A DNA stretch of 64,000 nt, taken from Streptomyces poonensis (GTDB lineage: Bacteria; Actinomycetota; Actinomycetes; Streptomycetales; Streptomycetaceae). The stretch covers positions 227,978 to 291,977 of the forward strand of contig NZ_BMVW01000004.1 in NCBI RefSeq assembly GCF_014650915.1, given 5' to 3'. The translations under genes were made by a program, and so were the position numbers. Positions within the stretch are counted from its first letter, which is position 1. Every line of letters begins with the position of its first letter. Below, piece by piece: positions 9,981-18,049 of the stretch. Under the pieces are notes generated by a model, which was not told the origin of the DNA, searched no databases, and was given only the letters and a program-made list of their open reading frames with translations.

Positions 9981-10141
9981 ACGGTCCGTACCCGGTCCGG
10001 ACGGCGCCCGCCGGGCGCCGGACATGCCACTTCGCGCCCACTGCCGTACGCGAGCGGCCCCCATGTGCCACTTCTGCGCGCCTGCTGTTGGGGAACTCCT
10101 GCTGCGATATTGCCGCTTACCCGTCGGAAGGTGGCAGAACC

Positions 10142-10687
10142 GTGCAGTGGACGAAACTGAACGAACAAACTGTGTATGAGAATCGCTGGTTCAGCGTCAA
10201 TCTCGCCGATGTCGAGCTGCCGGACGGACGGCACCTCGACCACTTCCTGATCCGGCTGCGCCCCGTGGCCGTGGCGACCGTCGTCAACGAGGCCAACGAG
10301 GTGCTGCTGCTGTGGCGGCACCGCTTCATCACCGACAGCTGGGGGTGGGAGCTGCCCGCCGGTGTCGTCGAGGACGGCGAGGACATCGCCGCGGCGGCCG
10401 CCCGCGAACTGGAGGAGGAGACCGGCTGGCGGCCGGGACCCCTGCGTCACCTGATGAGCGTCGAGCCCTCCAACGGGCTCACCGACGCCCGGCACCACAT
10501 CTACTGGGCCGACGAGGGAGAGTATGTCGGCCACCCCGTGGACGACTTCGAGTCGGACCGCCGGGAATGGGTTCCCCTCAAACTCGTTCCCGACATGGTC
10601 GCCCGCGGTGAGGTTCCGGCCGCCAACATGGCGGCCGCTCTGCTCCTCCTGCACCATCTCAGGCTCGGGCAGGACGCCTTGCCCTGA
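10142..10687 (+). CDS. NUDIX hydrolase
   Basis: The 181-residue protein carries a complete Nudix box, GVVEDGEDIAAAAARELEEE followed by TGW, starting at residue 74 and fitting GX5EX7REUXEEXGU. Such enzymes split nucleoside diphosphates linked to another group, for example ADP-ribose. The surrounding sequence (EVLLLWRHRFI, WELPAG, EPSNGLTDARHHIYWA) resembles ADP-ribose pyrophosphatases more than MutT. The start is GTG at 10142 with GGAAGG ten bases upstream. The frame stays open far upstream through the preceding gene, but that part is only the shadow of the TPR regulator. Confidence 0.9.
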   Translation: MQWTKLNEQTVYENRWFSVNLADVELPDGRHLDHFLIRLRPVAVATVVNEANEVLLLWRHRFITDSWGWELPAGVVEDGEDIAAAAARELEEETGWRPGPLRHLMSVEPSNGLTDARHHIYWADEGEYVGHPVDDFESDRREWVPLKLVPDMVARGEVPAANMAAALLLLHHLRLGQDALP

Positions 10688-10707
10688 TCCCGCGGCGTCC
10701 GGTCAGG

Positions 10708-10965
10708 TCATCGGCCCAGAGCCTGCCAGACCGCCACGACGAGCGCGCCCACGGCCGCCAGCGCCGCCACGGTGGGCAGCGGCCAGCGGGTGTGCTCGAG
10801 AGCGGCGATCCGGGCGTTCAGCTCGTCGATCTCCTTGGCGTTCTGTTCGGCACGGTGACTGAGCAGGGTGAGTCCTCCCTCGACGTGGGCGTGTCCCACG
10901 TCGAGGCGCCGGCGTAACTCCGCGAGTTCACCGTGGACCACGGGCTGCTCGATGTCGGTGGCCAC
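10708..10965 (-). CDS. Small coiled-coil protein with C-terminal membrane anchor
   Basis: This 85-residue protein has a charged N-terminal region of heptad character (ELAELRRRLDVGHAHVEGG; QNAKEIDELNARIAALEH), then one C-terminal hydrophobic segment (PLPTVAALAAVGALVVAVWQAL) ending in GR. It would be a tail-anchored protein with its coiled coil in the cytoplasm. The start is GTG, with AAAGGAG seven bases upstream, which supports real translation. Its function is not recognised. It converges on the NUDIX gene, 20 bases from that stop. Confidence 0.7.
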   Translation of the reverse strand: MATDIEQPVVHGELAELRRRLDVGHAHVEGGLTLLSHRAEQNAKEIDELNARIAALEHTRWPLPTVAALAAVGALVVAVWQALGR

Positions 10966-11095
10966 GTGCCAGCTCCTTTCTGTAGTCGGCCATCGGTTCG
11001 ATGTGCACTCACAGTGAAACCCGCCTGGTGGACATGTGGGGAGCGTGTGTACGGGGTGTATGCGTGCCCGGTGCGCACACGGTGTGTGAATGCCG

Positions 11096-11127
11096 TGGGC
11101 CCGGCACTCGGGGGAGTGCCGGGCCCA
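11096..11127 (-). terminator. Terminator of the hydroxyacyl-CoA dehydrogenase gene
   Basis: TGGGCCCGGCACTC (11096-11109) and GAGTGCCGGGCCCA (11114-11127) form a perfect 14-pair stem with a GGGG loop. It lies 27 bases beyond the stop of the minus-strand dehydrogenase gene, where its terminator is expected. Confidence 0.75.
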
Positions 11128-11153
11128 CAGGGACGGACGACCACGCGCCGTGG

Positions 11154-12014
11154 TCAGGGGTACGTGTAGAACCCCGACCCCGTCTTCCGGCCGAGCCGGC
11201 CCGCGTCCACCATGCGCTGGAGCAGCGGGGGAGCGGCGTACAGCGGCTCCTTGTACTCCTCGTACATCGAGTGCGCCACCGAGGCCACGGTGTCCAGGCC
11301 GATCAGGTCGGACAGCTTCAGCGGCCCCATCGGGTGGGCGCAGCCCAGCTCCATGCCGTTGTCGATGTCCTCGCGGCTGGCGATGCCCGACTCGAACATC
11401 CGGATCGCGGAGAGCAGGTACGGGATCAGCAGCGCGTTGACCACGAAGCCGGAGCGGTCCTGGGCGCGGATCGCGTGCTTGCCGAGCACCTTCTCGGTGA
11501 ACAGCTGGGCCCGGCTGAGCGTGCCCTCGGAGGTGGTGAGCGCCGGGATCAGCTCGACCAGCTGCTGCACGGGCGCCGGGTTGAAGAAGTGGATGCCGAT
11601 GACCTGGTCGGGCCGGGAGGTGGCGACGGCCAGCTTGACCAGGGGGATCGAGGAGGTGTTGGAGGCGAGGATGGCGTCCGGGCGGGTCACCACCTGGTCG
11701 AGCACCTGGAAGATCTCGGTCTTCACCTGCTCGTTCTCGACCACGGCCTCGATCACCAGGTCACGGTCGGCGAACTCGCCGAGGTCGGTGGTGAAGGACA
11801 GCCGGGCCTGGGTGGCGTCCCGCTCCTCCTCGGTGATCTTGCCGCGCTCGGCCGCCTTGGACAGGGAGGTGAACAGCCGGGTACGGCCGATCTCCAGGGC
11901 CTCGCCGGTGGTCTCGGCGACCCTCACATCCAGACCGGCACGCGCGCACACCTCGGCGATGCCCGCTCCCATCTGGCCGCAGCCGACCACTCCGACGCGT
12001 TCGATGTCGGTCAC
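11154..12014 (-). CDS. 3-hydroxybutyryl-CoA / 3-hydroxyacyl-CoA dehydrogenase
   Basis: The 286-residue protein oxidises (S)-3-hydroxyacyl-CoA with NAD(P)+, or does the reverse. An N-terminal Rossmann motif, VGVVGCGQMGAGIAEVCA, lies at residues 7-24. The catalytic histidine is in VIGIHFFNPAP, and SNTSSIPL is also typical. The C-terminal helical domain contains SGFVVNALLIPYLLSAIRM and DNGMELGCAHPMGPLKLSDLIGLD. Length matches single-domain Hbd/PaaH/FadB2 proteins. No thiolase or crotonase gene adjoins it, so the pathway (butyryl-CoA, PHB or aromatic degradation) cannot be fixed. A strong terminator follows. Confidence 0.92.
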   Translation of the reverse strand: MTDIERVGVVGCGQMGAGIAEVCARAGLDVRVAETTGEALEIGRTRLFTSLSKAAERGKITEEERDATQARLSFTTDLGEFADRDLVIEAVVENEQVKTEIFQVLDQVVTRPDAILASNTSSIPLVKLAVATSRPDQVIGIHFFNPAPVQQLVELIPALTTSEGTLSRAQLFTEKVLGKHAIRAQDRSGFVVNALLIPYLLSAIRMFESGIASREDIDNGMELGCAHPMGPLKLSDLIGLDTVASVAHSMYEEYKEPLYAAPPLLQRMVDAGRLGRKTGSGFYTYP

Positions 12015-12194
12015 ATCGTCCCTTTCGCTGCACTGGACTACGGGGCTGTCGCAGGATGTCCCCGTGGTCCGGGCCTGCGCCGAACCTGCACGTTACCCGC
12101 GGCGGCCGCTCAGCGGTTTTCGGGGTGGCGCATGGCACTCTGGCACGAACACGTGCCGTCACCGGGCGGACACGGAGTGGTGCGGAGGTGTGGC

Positions 12195-13454
12195 ATGAGG
12201 CGGATGTCGCGGCGGCTGTTCGCCGGTACGGTGCTCGGCGGCCTCGTCACGGCGGGCGCGGCCGCGTGGGGCGCGTCCGCGGACAGCGGGGCGGCGGCGG
12301 CCGGGTCCCGGCGGGGCCGGGCGGCCGAAGGGGAGATGCGCGGCATGTGGGTGGCGACCGTCGCCAACCGGGACTGGCCCTCCCGTACGGGGCTGTCCGC
12401 GAGCAGGCAGCGCGCGGAGCTGCTGGAACTCCTCGACGTCGCGGTGGAGCGCCGGCTCAACGCGGTGATGTTCCAGGTGCGCCCCGCGGCCGACGCCTTC
12501 TGGCCGTCCCCCTACGAGCCCTGGTCCTCCTACCTGACCGGAACCCAGGGCAAGAACCCCGGCTGGGACCCGCTGGGCACGGCGGTGGCGGAGGCCCACG
12601 CGCGCGGGCTTCAGCTGCACGCCTGGTTCAACCCGTACCGGGTGGCCGGCCACACCGACCCGGCGCGGCTGGCGGCCACGCACCCCGTGCGCAGGAACCC
12701 CGGCTGGGCGGTCGCCTACGGCGGCAAGCTGTACTACAACCCGGGCCTTCCCGAGGTCCGCGCCTTCGTGCAGAAGGCGATGCTCGACGCGGTGCGCCGC
12801 TACCCCGTCGACGCCGTGCACTTCGACGACTACTTCTACCCGTACCCCGTCGCGGGCCAGGCCTTCGACGACGACGAGGCGTACCGGGAGCACGGCGGGG
12901 ACTTCCCGGACCGGGCCGCCTGGCGGCGCGGCAACACCGACCGGCTGGTGCGCGAGATGGCGGACCAGATCAAGCGGATCCGGCCCGGCACCCAGTTCGG
13001 GATCAGCCCCTTCGGGGTGTGGCGGAACGCCTCCACGGACCCGCTCGGCTCGGACACGCGCGCGGGCGTGGAGACCTACGACGACCTGTACGCGGACACC
13101 CGCACCTGGGTCCGCGAGAACTGGATCGACTACATCGTCCCGCAGCTCTACTGGGAGGTCGGCAACTCCGCCGCCGACTACGCGAAGCTGCTGCCCTGGT
13201 GGGCGAAGGTGGCCCAGGGCAGCGGGACCCGGCTGTACGTGGGCGAGGCGCTGTACAAGGCGGGTGACCCGGCCCAGCCGGCCGCCTGGCGGGACCCGGC
13301 GGAACTCTCCCGGCACCTGACCCTGGCCCGCGACCACCCGCAGGTGCGCGGCCATGTGTTCTTCGCGGCCAAGGAGGTCGCGGAGGACGGGGCGGGTGCG
13401 ATGGAGCGGGTGGTCGCCGACCACTACCGGGAACGGGTGGCCCCGCCCGCCTGA
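12195..13454 (+). CDS. Secreted GHL10/DUF187-type glycosidase-like protein
   Basis: This 419-residue protein starts with a probable Tat signal, MRRMSRRLFAGTVLGGLVTA, with twin arginines in SRRLFAG. The mature part reads as a glycosyl-hydrolase-like TIM barrel of the GHL10 family: MRGMWVATVANRDWPS, AVMFQVRPAADAFWPS, LHAWFNPYRV, VHFDDYFYPYP, GISPFGVWRN and DYIVPQLYWEVG. Relatives act on or are presumed to act on cell-envelope polysaccharides. The Asp pair in VHFDDYFY is a plausible active-site element. ATG at 12195 is preceded by GGAGGTG. Upstream open sequence in the same frame is not part of the gene. Confidence 0.85.
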   Translation: MRRMSRRLFAGTVLGGLVTAGAAAWGASADSGAAAAGSRRGRAAEGEMRGMWVATVANRDWPSRTGLSASRQRAELLELLDVAVERRLNAVMFQVRPAADAFWPSPYEPWSSYLTGTQGKNPGWDPLGTAVAEAHARGLQLHAWFNPYRVAGHTDPARLAATHPVRRNPGWAVAYGGKLYYNPGLPEVRAFVQKAMLDAVRRYPVDAVHFDDYFYPYPVAGQAFDDDEAYREHGGDFPDRAAWRRGNTDRLVREMADQIKRIRPGTQFGISPFGVWRNASTDPLGSDTRAGVETYDDLYADTRTWVRENWIDYIVPQLYWEVGNSAADYAKLLPWWAKVAQGSGTRLYVGEALYKAGDPAQPAAWRDPAELSRHLTLARDHPQVRGHVFFAAKEVAEDGAGAMERVVADHYRERVAPPA

Positions 13455-13506
13455 CGAGCAGGCGGAGTGCGGGGCCGGGGCGGGGCCGGGGGCGGGGACG
13501 GGGGCG

Positions 13507-13704
13507 CTACAGCGTCGGCTCCGCGCGGGGCTGGACGACCGTGTCGGGGCCCGGCGACATCAGGGTCTCGTGGCCGTCCTCGAAGCGGACCCGGTACGGC
13601 GGGGTGCCGTCCGGTCCCAGTACCTCGACGACCTCCGCGGTCCTGTCGTGCTGCCCGACGATCCGGCCGTGCACGAGCAGGGTGTCACCTACGGATGCGT
13701 GCAT
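13507..13704 (-). CDS. DUF1918 small protein
   Basis: The 65-residue protein MHASVGDTLLVHGRIVGQHD matches the DUF1918 family of short actinobacterial proteins built around a small beta-barrel (AEVVEVLGPDGTPPYRVRFEDGHETLMSPGPD). The family has no assigned biochemical role that I know of. ATG at 13704 is chosen because GAGGAGG lies about nine bases upstream; an in-frame ATG at 13728 would overlap that site. It converges on the secreted glycosidase-like gene. Confidence 0.85.
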   Translation of the reverse strand: MHASVGDTLLVHGRIVGQHDRTAEVVEVLGPDGTPPYRVRFEDGHETLMSPGPDTVVQPRAEPTL

Positions 13705-13775
13705 CGGAAAGGCCTCCTCGTTCTGCACGGGGTGGGCGGTCCGTGACTGTCAGTCTAGGGCGGGTGCCGCCGGGG

Positions 13776-13855
13776 GGAACCGGCGGAAGCGCGCCGGAAC
13801 CGGCGGGTACGTGCCGGAACCGGCGGGTACGTGCCGGAACCGGCGGGTGCGGGCA
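13776..13855. repeat. Four 20-base tandem repeats
   Basis: Four units of 20 bases begin at 13776, 13796, 13816 and 13836. Units 2 and 3 are identical (GGAACCGGCGGGTACGTGCC); units 1 and 4 diverge in the second half. They fill the gap between the DUF1918 promoter side and the end of the exporter gene. They have no coding sense and no CRISPR-like spacers. Confidence 0.9.
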
Positions 13856-13865
13856 GTCACGGCGG

Positions 13866-14843
13866 TCAGCTCCGCGTCCGTTGCGTGACCGCGATGCAGA
13901 CCAGTACGGCGGCGGCTGTCAGCGGGGCGGCCACGGTGAGCCGCTCGCCGAGGAGCAGTACCGACCACACCAGTGTGAGCAGGGGCTGCGCGAGCTGCAA
14001 CTGGCTGGCCCGCGGGATGCCGATCGCGGCCATGCCCCGGTACCAGACGACCAGGCCGAGGAACTGGGAGCCCACGGCGACCCACAGCAGCCCGCTCACG
14101 CTGTGCGCGGTCAGCTGGACCGGCTCGTAGGACAGGGCCAGCAGCGCGCCCGGCAGCGTGAGCGGCAGGCACAGGACGAGCGCCCAGCCGATCACCTGCC
14201 AGCCGGGCATGATCCGGGCCAGCCGGCCGCCCTCCGTGTAGCCCGCCGCGCACACCAGCAGGGCCCCGAAGAGATACAGGTCGGCCGTCGTCAGGGCGCC
14301 GCCGCTCTGCCCCACGGTGAACGCGACCACGGCGCCCGCGCCCGCGAGGGCCGCCGCCCAGAAGGTCCGCGAGGGGCGGGAGCCGATCCGCAGGGCCGAG
14401 CAGACCGCGGTGGTCAGCGGGAGCAGGCCCACGACCACGGCGGCGTGGGCGGTGGTCGACGTCTGCAGCGCGAGGGTGGTGAGCAGCGGGAAGCCGAGGA
14501 CCACCCCGGCGGCGACCACGGCGAGACCCGCCCAGTGCCGGCGCTCGGGAAGCCGTACCCTCCCCCACCCTCGGCTTCGCTCGTGCGGGGGCACCCCCAC
14601 GGCCAGGAGACAGCCGCCGGCGACGACGGCCGCGAGGACGCTGCGCACGGCCACCAGTGACCAGGGCCCGAAGCCCTCCAGGCCCCAGGCGGTGGCGGGG
14701 AAGGTGAGCGAGAAGGCGACGACGCCCAGGGCGGCCTGCGCGGTGCCGAGGCCGGGGCGCTCCCGGTCCGTATTCCGGCCCGCGTCCCGGCCGGTGTTGA
14801 CTGCTATCGAGGGTGCTGCGATAGCGCTACTCTGTGCTCTCAT
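13866..14843 (-). CDS. EamA/DMT-superfamily transporter
   Basis: The 325-residue protein has about ten hydrophobic segments in two EamA halves, for example AALGVVAFSLTFPATAWGL, LVAVRSVLAAVVAGGCLLAV, AHAAVVVGLLPLTTAVCSAL and QLAQPLLTLVWSVLLLGERL, which is a family hallmark. It is probably an exporter of amino acids or similar metabolites. It is divergent from a MocR regulator, which likely controls it. Its annotated ATG overlaps the regulator's ATG by two bases, so a later start is possible. A dispersed Streptomyces repeat (14558-14600) encodes about residues 81-95 in the loop after the second membrane segment. Confidence 0.88.
   Translation of the reverse strand: MRAQSSAIAAPSIAVNTGRDAGRNTDRERPGLGTAQAALGVVAFSLTFPATAWGLEGFGPWSLVAVRSVLAAVVAGGCLLAVGVPPHERSRGWGRVRLPERRHWAGLAVVAAGVVLGFPLLTTLALQTSTTAHAAVVVGLLPLTTAVCSALRIGSRPSRTFWAAALAGAGAVVAFTVGQSGGALTTADLYLFGALLVCAAGYTEGGRLARIMPGWQVIGWALVLCLPLTLPGALLALSYEPVQLTAHSVSGLLWVAVGSQFLGLVVWYRGMAAIGIPRASQLQLAQPLLTLVWSVLLLGERLTVAAPLTAAAVLVCIAVTQRTRS
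14804..14833. promoter_or_regulatory. Probable operator and -10 element of the MocR regulator
   Basis: CTATCG (14804-14809) and CGATAG (14819-14824) form an inverted repeat with a nine-base spacer. A -10-like TACTCT (14828-14833) follows, placing the transcript start at about the ATG at 14842, so the mRNA would be leaderless. MocR regulators commonly bind repeats close to their own promoter and that of a divergent target. Binding here is inferred. Confidence 0.5.
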
Positions 14844-16308
14844 GCATGAGCGTAGCAGTGTCGGGGAACTGGCGGACCGGCTGCGGCGGGAGCTGGACCG
14901 CTACTCGCCAGGTGAGAAGCTGCCGTCGAGCCGGGTCCTTGTCGAGCGGTACCGGGTGAGCCCGGTGACCGTCTCGCGTGCGCTGGCGCAGCTGGCCGCC
15001 GACGGGCTGGTGGTCACCCGGCCCGGCGCCGGGGCGTTCCGGGCGCGGCCCCGCACCCCGGCCGCTGCCGCCGGGGACACCTCCTGGCAGGAGGTCGCCC
15101 TCAGCGCGGACGGCGCCGCCGATCTCGTACCGCGCTCGGTGGACGCGGGCGGGGTGCTGGTCTCGCTGGCCGCCCCGCCGCCCGGCGTGATCGAGTTCAA
15201 CGGCGGCTATCTGCACCCCTCGCTGCAGCCGGAGCGGGCGATGGCGGCGGCGCTGTCGCGGGCGGGGCGGCGCCCCGGTGCCTGGGGGCGGCCGCCCATG
15301 GAGGGGCTGCCGGAGCTGCGGGAGTGGTTCGCGCGGAGCATCGGCGGCGCCGTCACGGCCGCCGAGGTGCTGGTCACGTCCGGTGGCCAGTCCGCGCTGA
15401 CCACGGCCCTGCGCGCACTCGCCCCGCCCGGCGCGCCCGTCCTGGTCGAGTCGCCCACCTACCCCGGCATGCTCGCGATCGCCCGCGCGGCCGGACTGCG
15501 CCCCGTGCCGGTCCCCGTGGACGCCGACGGGGTACGGCCGGCGCTGCTCGCCGACGCCTTCCGGGCCAGCGGCGCCCGGGTGTTCGTCTGCCAGCCACTG
15601 TTCCAGAACCCGACCGGCGCCGTGCTCGCCCCCGAGCGGCGCGGTGAGGTGCTGCGCATCGCGCGGGAGGCCGGCGCGTTCGTCGTCGAGGACGACTTCG
15701 TACGGCGGCTGGTGCACGAGGACGCGGGGCCGCTGCCGCGCCCGCTCGCCGCCGACGACCCCGACGGCGTCGTCGTCCACGTCTGCTCGCTGACCAAGGC
15801 GACCTCGCCGAGCTTCCGGGTCAGCGCCCTGGCCGCGCGCGGCCCGGTGCTGGAGCGGCTGCGCGCCATCCAGGTCGTCGACACCTTCTTCGTGCCCCGG
15901 CCGCTGCAGGAGGCCACGCTCGAACTGGTCGGCTCGCCCGCCTGGCCCCGTCATCTGCGGGCGATCTCCGCGGAGCTGCGGGCCCGCCGCGACGCCATGA
16001 CGGCCGCGCTGCGGCTCACCCTGCCCGAACTCGCCCTGCCGCATGTCCCGGCGGGCGGCTACCATCTGTGGCTCCGTCTGCCCGACGGCGGCGGCGACAC
16101 CTCGCGGGCCTTCGGTTCCGGGGGAGAGCACGCGCTGACGACGGCCGCCCTGCGCGCGGGCGTCGCGCTCACACCCGGACGCCCGTACTTCAGCGCCGAA
16201 CCCCCGGCCGCCCACCTCCGGCTGAGCTTCGCGGCGGTCGCGGGCACCGAGGAGATCGCGGAAGGGGTACGGCGGCTGCGTACCGCCTGCGACGAGGTGC
16301 TGCGATAA
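14842..16308 (+). CDS. MocR-family regulator (GntR HTH fused to aminotransferase)
   Basis: The 488-residue protein has a GntR winged helix at about residues 5-70 (ELADRLRRELDRYSPGEKLPSSRVL; SPVTVSRALAQLAADGLVVT), a linker, and a class I aminotransferase-like domain from about residue 115. The PLP lysine should be in VHVCSLTKATSPSFR, and FQNPTGAVLAPERR and the FVVEDDF aspartate are also visible. MocR proteins sense PLP, amino acids or amines. The divergent DMT exporter is the obvious target. The start is supported by the domain start and by a -10-like TACTCT just upstream, giving a leaderless transcript. Confidence 0.9.
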   Translation: MHERSSVGELADRLRRELDRYSPGEKLPSSRVLVERYRVSPVTVSRALAQLAADGLVVTRPGAGAFRARPRTPAAAAGDTSWQEVALSADGAADLVPRSVDAGGVLVSLAAPPPGVIEFNGGYLHPSLQPERAMAAALSRAGRRPGAWGRPPMEGLPELREWFARSIGGAVTAAEVLVTSGGQSALTTALRALAPPGAPVLVESPTYPGMLAIARAAGLRPVPVPVDADGVRPALLADAFRASGARVFVCQPLFQNPTGAVLAPERRGEVLRIAREAGAFVVEDDFVRRLVHEDAGPLPRPLAADDPDGVVVHVCSLTKATSPSFRVSALAARGPVLERLRAIQVVDTFFVPRPLQEATLELVGSPAWPRHLRAISAELRARRDAMTAALRLTLPELALPHVPAGGYHLWLRLPDGGGDTSRAFGSGGEHALTTAALRAGVALTPGRPYFSAEPPAAHLRLSFAAVAGTEEIAEGVRRLRTACDEVLR

Positions 16309-16350
16309 CCCGTTCGATGCTCGTCCGCCCCGCCTGCGAGAATCCCCGGC

Positions 16351-16788
16351 ATGACCGACACGCCGAGCCTCCCCGAGGGCTACGAGATCTCCGCCGACCC
16401 CGCCCGCATCGACGCCGGGCGCGTCCACCGCTGGCTGTCCACCGACGCGTACTGGGCGATCGGCCGGTCCCGCGAGAAACAGGACCGGGCGATCGAGGGC
16501 TCGCTCAACTTCGGGGTGTACGAGGCGCTGTCGGGGGAGCAGGTGGCGTACGCCCGGGTCGTGACCGACCGGGCGACCTTCGCCTGGCTGTGCGACGTGT
16601 ACGTCGACCCCTCGGTCCGCGGCAAGGGGATCGGCACGGCGCTGGTCGGGGCCGTACGGGAGCACCTGCGGCCGTACGGGCTGCGGCGCATGCTGCTCGC
16701 CACGCATGACGCGCACGGGGTGTACGAGAAGCTCGGGTTCGCGGGGCTCGAGCGGCCGGAGCAGTGGATGCTGCTGGCCTTCGAGTGA
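16351..16788 (+). CDS. GNAT-family N-acetyltransferase
   Basis: The 145-residue protein fits a single GNAT fold, transferring acetyl from acetyl-CoA to an amine. Motif A is WLCDVYVDPSVRGKGIGTALVGAV (residues 70-93), with the pyrophosphate-binding RGKGIG loop. VYEKLGFAGLERPEQWMLL at the C-terminus is typical of the YjcF/ArgA-like branch. It starts 42 bases after the MocR gene on the same strand and could be cotranscribed. The substrate is unknown. Confidence 0.88.
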   Translation: MTDTPSLPEGYEISADPARIDAGRVHRWLSTDAYWAIGRSREKQDRAIEGSLNFGVYEALSGEQVAYARVVTDRATFAWLCDVYVDPSVRGKGIGTALVGAVREHLRPYGLRRMLLATHDAHGVYEKLGFAGLERPEQWMLLAFE

Positions 16789-16872
16789 CGCCCGGGTGAC
16801 GTCCGGGGCACCCTGGGTGACCCTTGGGTAACACCTCTTGACCCGTCCGCTCCCACGGCACACGATCGCCGC

Positions 16873-17466
16873 ATGTCGGTTCGCGTCACGTTCGTCGCGG
16901 CCGCCCGCAGCCCCGTGCTGCCCGCGGAGCGTTTCGAGGACGACCGGCCGCTGGACGGGGCCGGCTGGGACGAGGTGCAGCGGGTCGCGCCCGGTCTGCT
17001 GCCGCTGGCCGTGGCCGAGCTGCGCTACTGTTCGCCGGCCCCGCGCAGCCGTGCCACGGGATACGCCCTCGGCTATGCGCCGCTGATGCAACTCGGCCTG
17101 CGCGACTGCGACATGGGCCGCTGGCGCGGGCTGACGCTCGGCGAGGCGATGGCCCGGGAGCCGGAGGCGGTGGACGGCTGGCTGGCCGACCCGCGGTCCG
17201 CGCCGCACGGCGGTGAGTCGCTGCTGTCCTTCATCGCCCGCGTCGGCGACTGGCTCGACACCCGGCCCGTGGGCGACGGCGACCGCGTCGTCGCCGTGGC
17301 CGAACCCTCCGTCGTCCGCGCGGCGCTGGTGTACGTCCTGAAGGCGCCGCCCTCGACGTACTGGAACATCGACGTGCGCCCCCTGGCGGCGACCACCGTC
17401 ACGGGGCGCGCGGGCCGCTGGTACCTGCGTTTCGACGGGGTGCCGGCTCAGCCGTCGCGGGCGTAG
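16873..17466 (+). CDS. Histidine-phosphatase-fold protein, probably inactive
   Basis: The 197-residue protein aligns by eye with phosphoglycerate-mutase-like phosphatases, but its catalytic residues are missing. The RHG motif at the N-terminus is replaced by VAAARSP (residues 8-14), so the phosphoenzyme histidine is absent. The second histidine (normally in a SHGG-type motif) is replaced in VAEPSVVRAAL. The intermediate CSPAPRSRATG and LRDCDMGRWRGLTLGEAM still fit the fold. It may be a binding or scaffold protein. Its 3' end overlaps the convergent DUF6314 gene by 19 bases. Confidence 0.75.
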   Translation: MSVRVTFVAAARSPVLPAERFEDDRPLDGAGWDEVQRVAPGLLPLAVAELRYCSPAPRSRATGYALGYAPLMQLGLRDCDMGRWRGLTLGEAMAREPEAVDGWLADPRSAPHGGESLLSFIARVGDWLDTRPVGDGDRVVAVAEPSVVRAALVYVLKAPPSTYWNIDVRPLAATTVTGRAGRWYLRFDGVPAQPSRA

Positions 17467-17891
17467 GCCGTGGTGAGCACCAGGTCCTTGGCCGGTCCGC
17501 CCACGCGCCACACGGTCCGCCAGTGGTCCGCGTCCTGGACGGTGAACTCGCCGCGGTAGAGGTCCGCGGCGCACGGATGGTCGGCGACGTGCCGTCCCGT
17601 CCGCAGGTCCAGGTCGTGGAAGGGGCGCCCGTCCGCGAACCGTACGTCCGCCGTGCCGGGCGTGGTCCCCGGCAGGAAGCGCAGCGTCCGCTCGGCGGGC
17701 CGGGTGACGCCCCGCCAGGTGAAGGCACCCGACTCGAAGTGCAGCAGCCCGCCGCCCTCCAGCGCGCTGAACACCGTACTGCCCGCGAAGCTGCCCTCGT
17801 CGCCGCTCGCCAGGTCACGCACCGAACGCTCCACGCGCCAGCGCCCCGCGAGATACGCCGGCACATCCGGCACTGGCCAGAACTCGCCCAT
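17448..17891 (-). CDS. DUF6314-family protein
   Basis: The 147-residue soluble protein contains YLAGRWRVERSVRD, GSFAGSTVFS, FESGAFTWRGVTRPAERTLR, VRFADGRPFHDLDLRTG and DHWRTVWRVGGPAKDLVLTT. I recognise this as the DUF6314 family, probably a lipocalin/nitrobindin-like beta-barrel, with no assigned reaction. The minus-strand ATG at 17891 has AAAGGGA just upstream. The stop codon lies inside the last codons of the convergent phosphatase-like gene. Confidence 0.8.
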   Translation of the reverse strand: MGEFWPVPDVPAYLAGRWRVERSVRDLASGDEGSFAGSTVFSALEGGGLLHFESGAFTWRGVTRPAERTLRFLPGTTPGTADVRFADGRPFHDLDLRTGRHVADHPCAADLYRGEFTVQDADHWRTVWRVGGPAKDLVLTTAYARDG

Positions 17892-17931
17892 CCCTTTCCG
17901 CTCTCCGTCCCGTTCGATGCTGCGCGACCCA

Positions 17932-18025
17932 TTGACGCGTCACAGCCCCCTCCCTATCTTGCCGTTCGAAGTGCTGACCAGTGTTCGATATTTCGAACGC
18001 TCGGAACGTCCATGACGTTCCGAGC
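17932..18025 (+). promoter_or_regulatory. Promoter and operator region of the GH51 gene
   Basis: TTGACG (17932-17937) and TATCTT (17955-17960) are 17 bases apart, a near-ideal principal sigma promoter. Around and after the predicted start come CGTTCGAA (17963-17970) and its inverted copy TTCGAACG (17992-17999), with TTCGAT between them (17984-17989). A hairpin follows with perfect 11-base arms (17999-18009 and 18015-18025) around CCATG. The leader is about 83 bases. Sugar-responsive repression through the TTCGAA elements is an inference. Confidence 0.7.
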
Positions 18026-18049
18026 ACCACACAGAGCCGCGGAGTATCC

